From NCBI GenBank assembly GCA_038249115.1, contig JBBRWQ010000117.1:1-8322 (forward strand): 8,322 nucleotides of DNA, given 5' to 3'. Within the stretch, counting starts at the first letter, position 1; the number at the start of each line of letters is the position of its first letter. This DNA comes from UBA4719 sp038249115. Its GTDB lineage: Bacteria; Actinomycetota; Actinomycetes; Actinomycetales; Dermatophilaceae. The notes under the pieces are model-generated. The model saw only the letters and a program-made list of their open reading frames with translations, searched no databases and had not been told where the DNA came from. Both the position numbers and the translations under genes were made by a program. Shown here piece by piece: positions 5,611-8,322 of the stretch.

Positions 5611-7665
5611 TCAGGGCTGCAGCCGGATCGCGTCGTAGATCGCGCGGACGGCAGGAGCCGAGGTCTCGGCGCCGGTGCCGGCCTGCGACACCACAACTGC
5701 CACGGCGTACTTGGGTTTGTCGGCAGGTGCGTAGCTCACGAACCACGACGTGGTCTGCTTGCCGAAAACCTCGGCCGTCCCGGTCTTCCCTGCGACGGGG
5801 TAGCTCGCCAGCGGGAAGCCCGCGAAGGCCGCCTTGGCCGTGCCGTCGGTGACGACCCCCCTGAGCGCTGAGTGCAGGAAGGCCAGCATCCGGGGACTCA
5901 GCCCGACCTGCCCGTGCGCCTTGGGCTCGATGGTGCGGACCAGTGTTCCGTCCGGTCTGGCGAAGGCCGCGGCCACCTGGGGCGTCCACAACGTCCCGCC
6001 GTTGGCAATCGCTGCATAGACCGAGGCCATCTGCAAGGGAGTCGCCGCGACATCGCCCTGCCCGATGGCGAAGTTGGCCGCGTCGCCGGCCCTGAACTGG
6101 AACCCTGTCTGGCAGTTCTCGACGGCCAGAGCCTTGAGATAGACGGCCCGCGCGGGATCGGTCACGGCCACGTCCGGATATCCGGTGCGGGCCCTGGCGC
6201 AGGTGTCGATCCTGGTGTCGTCCCAGTTCTGCTGCTTCCAGGCCCGGTCCGGGATCCGCCCGGCGGTCTCCCCCGGCAGGTCGATGCCGGTCCTGACCCC
6301 GAGCCCGTAGTCCTTGGCCATGGTCACGAAGGGGTCGGCGGCGTCAGTCCTCGCAGCCAGGCCTCCCTGCGAAAGCCACGACCTGTAGGCGAACTGGTAG
6401 AAGATCGTGTCGCAGGAGATGACGAGCGCGGTGTGCAGGTTGATCACGCCGTGAGCGGTGGACTCGTAGTTGTGGAAGTCCCTGTTTCCGACCCGGAAGC
6501 TGGCGCCGCAGTTGTACGTCCCCGACAGGCTGTTGCCGGCGTTGACCGCCGCCGGCAGGGAGATGACCTTGAACGTCGAGGCCGGGGAGAACACCGATGA
6601 GGTCAGCCGGCTGACCAGCGGGGTGCCCGCCTTGGCATCGGTCAGCGCCAGAAGGTTGGCTTGGCTGATCCCCCCGGTCCAGACCTCCGGGCGGTATGAC
6701 GGGTAGCTCGCCGCCGCCACCACGGCCCCGTTGGTGACGTCCATGACCACTGCCGCGCCCGAGTCTGCCTTCCATCCACGAGAACGGGCACCGGCTATCG
6801 CCTCAGCCAGGGCCTTCTCGCTGGCCGCCTGGATGGGGGCGCTGAGGTGGGTGATGACGTCTTCGCCCGGGACCGCGTCGGTGGCCGAGATCTGGCCTGT
6901 GACGACGCTTCTGGGGTCGATGGACACGGTGGTGCGGCCGCTGACGCCGCGCAGCACCGCGTCATACTGCGCCTCCAGGCCAGAGCGCCCGACCAGATCC
7001 GTGTCCGCGATCTGTCCAGCTGCACCGTTGACGTCGGCGACGGTGGCGCGATCGAGATAGCCGAGGACGTGACTGGCCTGGAGCCCGTCACGATGCGGGT
7101 AGTGGCGGACGGGCTGGGCGCCGACTCCGATCCCGGGGAAGTTCTCGGGCTGCTCGAGCAGGCTCAGGGCTCGTTGCGGGTCGACCCCCTGGGCAATCGG
7201 GATCGGTTGGTACGGCGAGCCGTTGAAGCAGAGAGGTGCCTTCGGCGCACCGGCGGTCCCGCACAGGTACGTCTTGCCCCAGAGCTGGGCGAACGGCATA
7301 CGGAGCAGCGTGGCGACACGTCCGATCAGGGACCGCCCACCATCCTTGGCGGCCAACAGCGCTGATCGTTCGACCGTCACGAATGCTGCAGATGTGTTGT
7401 CTGCCAACGGCTTTCGCGCTGCATCCAGAATCCGGCCACGGACTGCAGGCTGCAGGACGGCGCGAGTGTTCACCTGACTCGCCGCACGGACGTAGCCATC
7501 ATGCTCACCGATCTGCACCACCATCAGCCGCCCGAACAGGGTGCCCATCAGCGTCACGACGAGGACCACGAACACCCACAGACGGACCTGCTGGGGGCGG
7601 CGGGTGACCCCCGGGAGTCTCCTGTCGGCCCTGGGGAGTCTCCTGCCAGCCCTGGGACGTCTCAT
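5611..7665 (-). CDS. mrdA: Penicillin-binding protein 2 (elongasome transpeptidase)
   Basis: This is a class B penicillin-binding protein, the DD-transpeptidase that cross-links peptidoglycan in the Rod complex. It has 684 residues. A very basic cytoplasmic N-terminus (1-28) precedes one membrane anchor at about 29-50. The dimerisation/pedestal domain follows (about 70-265, with the RGRILDAARKPLADN motif at 77-90). The transpeptidase domain has all three active-site motifs: STFK (Ser363 nucleophile, Lys366), SCD (417-419, the SxN position, with Asp as is usual in PBP2), and KTG (627-629). GIDLPGE (460-466) and NFAIGQGD (531-538) are typical. Cysteines 489 and 518 flank a segment seen in actinobacterial PBP2 and could form an extracellular disulfide. 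The ATG overlaps the mreD stop (ATGA) without its own clear Shine-Dalgarno, implying translational coupling. No rodA follows on this strand. Confidence 0.95.
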   Translation of the reverse strand: MRRPRAGRRLPRADRRLPGVTRRPQQVRLWVFVVLVVTLMGTLFGRLMVVQIGEHDGYVRAASQVNTRAVLQPAVRGRILDAARKPLADNTSAAFVTVERSALLAAKDGGRSLIGRVATLLRMPFAQLWGKTYLCGTAGAPKAPLCFNGSPYQPIPIAQGVDPQRALSLLEQPENFPGIGVGAQPVRHYPHRDGLQASHVLGYLDRATVADVNGAAGQIADTDLVGRSGLEAQYDAVLRGVSGRTTVSIDPRSVVTGQISATDAVPGEDVITHLSAPIQAASEKALAEAIAGARSRGWKADSGAAVVMDVTNGAVVAAASYPSYRPEVWTGGISQANLLALTDAKAGTPLVSRLTSSVFSPASTFKVISLPAAVNAGNSLSGTYNCGASFRVGNRDFHNYESTAHGVINLHTALVISCDTIFYQFAYRSWLSQGGLAARTDAADPFVTMAKDYGLGVRTGIDLPGETAGRIPDRAWKQQNWDDTRIDTCARARTGYPDVAVTDPARAVYLKALAVENCQTGFQFRAGDAANFAIGQGDVAATPLQMASVYAAIANGGTLWTPQVAAAFARPDGTLVRTIEPKAHGQVGLSPRMLAFLHSALRGVVTDGTAKAAFAGFPLASYPVAGKTGTAEVFGKQTTSWFVSYAPADKPKYAVAVVVSQAGTGAETSAPAVRAIYDAIRLQP

Positions 7666-7675
7666 GCCAGACGCC
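7613..7675 (-). repeat. Tandem 21-base repeat at the mreD/mrdA junction
   Basis: Two near-identical 21-base units (7613-7633 and 7634-7654) differ at only two positions. A third, diverged unit occupies 7655-7675 and contains the mrdA start codon and the mreD stop. In PBP2 the two clear units encode the seven-residue repeats RAGRRLP and RADRRLP. The repeat is in frame and lengthens the basic cytoplasmic N-terminus. It probably arose by replication slippage. Confidence 0.75.
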
Positions 7676-8159
7676 GGCGGATGAGCCCTCGTTCAGCGCG
7701 GATCAACAGGGGTATGACGGCCAGGCCCACGGCTGTCGTCAACACGGTTGACCCACCGGCGGCGGCCCACGGAACTGGCCAGCCGATGGTCACAGCGCGC
7801 AGGATGCCAACGGCTGCAACGGTGCTCGCCGCAGCAAGCGTGGCCAGCGCCGGAAGCGTCGCCGAACGCCCGCTGTCACGATGCCAGAGCCCCGCGACCG
7901 CCCCCGCCGCGGCATAGGTCAGCGCGGCGACCCCGAGGGCCCCTGCTCCGGGGGGCATGAGGTCGATGGCCCAGCCGGCACCCAGGCCGAGGAGAGCACC
8001 CTTGGCGGGGCCACCAAGCAGCGCGGCGGCCACGACGACCAGGAGGACCAGATCAGGGCCCACGGATCCGAGCCGGGGAAGGACGACGGCGGACAGAGCC
8101 GCAGCCAGCACGACAAGTGCGGCACGGAGCAGCGAGAGCAGGCTGACCCGCACCCTCAC
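7662..8159 (-). CDS. mreD: Rod shape-determining membrane protein MreD
   Basis: MreD is an integral membrane component of the elongasome linking MreC, MreB and PBP2/RodA. The product has 165 residues, a usual MreD length, and is almost entirely hydrophobic Ala/Val/Leu/Gly. Several membrane segments are apparent, roughly 7-29, 34-50, 53-67, 74-92, 102-122 and 132-151. A charged loop carrying WHRDSGR lies at about 92-98 and a basic tail RAERGLIRRRLA ends the protein. The LLGGPAKGALLGLGAGWAIDLMPPG region (about 47-71) matches the conserved Gly-rich segment with Asp-Leu seen in MreD. The start is GTG at 8159, with AAGGGA 8 bases upstream. It overlaps the mreC stop as GTGA, and its own stop overlaps the mrdA start as ATGA. 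Identification relies on position plus topology, since MreD is poorly conserved. Confidence 0.9.
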   Translation of the reverse strand: MRVRVSLLSLLRAALVVLAAALSAVVLPRLGSVGPDLVLLVVVAAALLGGPAKGALLGLGAGWAIDLMPPGAGALGVAALTYAAAGAVAGLWHRDSGRSATLPALATLAAASTVAAVGILRAVTIGWPVPWAAAGGSTVLTTAVGLAVIPLLIRAERGLIRRRLA

Positions 8160-8322
8160 TTGCCCGATCCCTTGGCTGGAGCCCTGGGCACTGACCGAGG
8201 AGTGGTCAGGATGACGGCGACCACATCCAGCGTCGCGGTGTCGACGACCGGTTCGACGACAGCCGTGGAGGTGAGCTGCCCGCGGTCCGGGTCGATCGCC
8301 ACCACGGTTCCGACGGGGATGC
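8156..8322 (-). CDS. mreC: Cell shape-determining protein MreC (C-terminal fragment)
   Basis: The minus-strand frame entering from the right edge encodes 54 C-terminal residues before a TGA at 8158-8156. They begin IPVGTVVAIDPDRGQLTSTA and continue with the VVEPVVDTATLDVVAVI segment, the end of the extracytoplasmic beta-domain of MreC, where the G-x-V segment and the LDVV-x-V strand are family hallmarks. A short Pro/Ala/Lys tail follows. MreC is a bitopic protein whose periplasm-side domain contacts PBP2 and activates it. The stop overlaps the GTG of mreD by GTGA, placing it in the mreC-mreD-mrdA operon. The gene is cut by the window edge, so its start and membrane anchor are not visible. Confidence 0.88.
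   Translation of the reverse strand, partial: IPVGTVVAIDPDRGQLTSTAVVEPVVDTATLDVVAVILTTPRSVPRAPAKGSGK

Overview
The window is GC-rich and comes from the chromosome of an actinobacterium. Evidence: high-GC codon use, actinobacterial forms of PNPase, S15 and RmlB, GTG starts, and an mreC-mreD-mrdA cell-elongation operon. Mycobacterium and Corynebacterium lack that operon, so a Propionibacteriales- or Streptomyces-like lineage fits better. This placement is inference; I cannot name the species.

Layout from left to right. (1) A short + strand gene for a DUF2237 protein (38-436). (2) A convergent gap of about 320 bases with two hairpins after pnp but no recognisable gene. (3) On the - strand, rpsO (3520-3251, 89 aa) followed by pnp (3037-758, 759 aa), with a terminator-like hairpin after rpsO and further hairpins in the pnp leader. 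(4) A divergent promoter region, then on the + strand rmlB (dTDP-glucose 4,6-dehydratase, 3742-4737) and a two-domain GNAT acetyltransferase (4798-5583). The GNAT gene appears to be leaderless. (5) Convergent with it, on the - strand, the end of the elongasome operon: the 3' end of mreC, then mreD, then mrdA (PBP2), joined by four-base stop/start overlaps.

Functionally these are housekeeping modules: RNA turnover and ribosome (pnp, rpsO), dTDP-sugar synthesis (rmlB), and lateral-wall peptidoglycan synthesis (mreC, mreD, mrdA). I see no mobile element, CRISPR array, tRNA, rRNA or defence system, and no convincing novel system. The points most worth a second look are the tandem 21-base repeat containing the mrdA start, the hairpin series between rpsO and pnp, the leaderless GNAT start, and three departures from usual neighbourhoods: no rodA after mrdA, no M16 peptidase after pnp, and rmlB alone.
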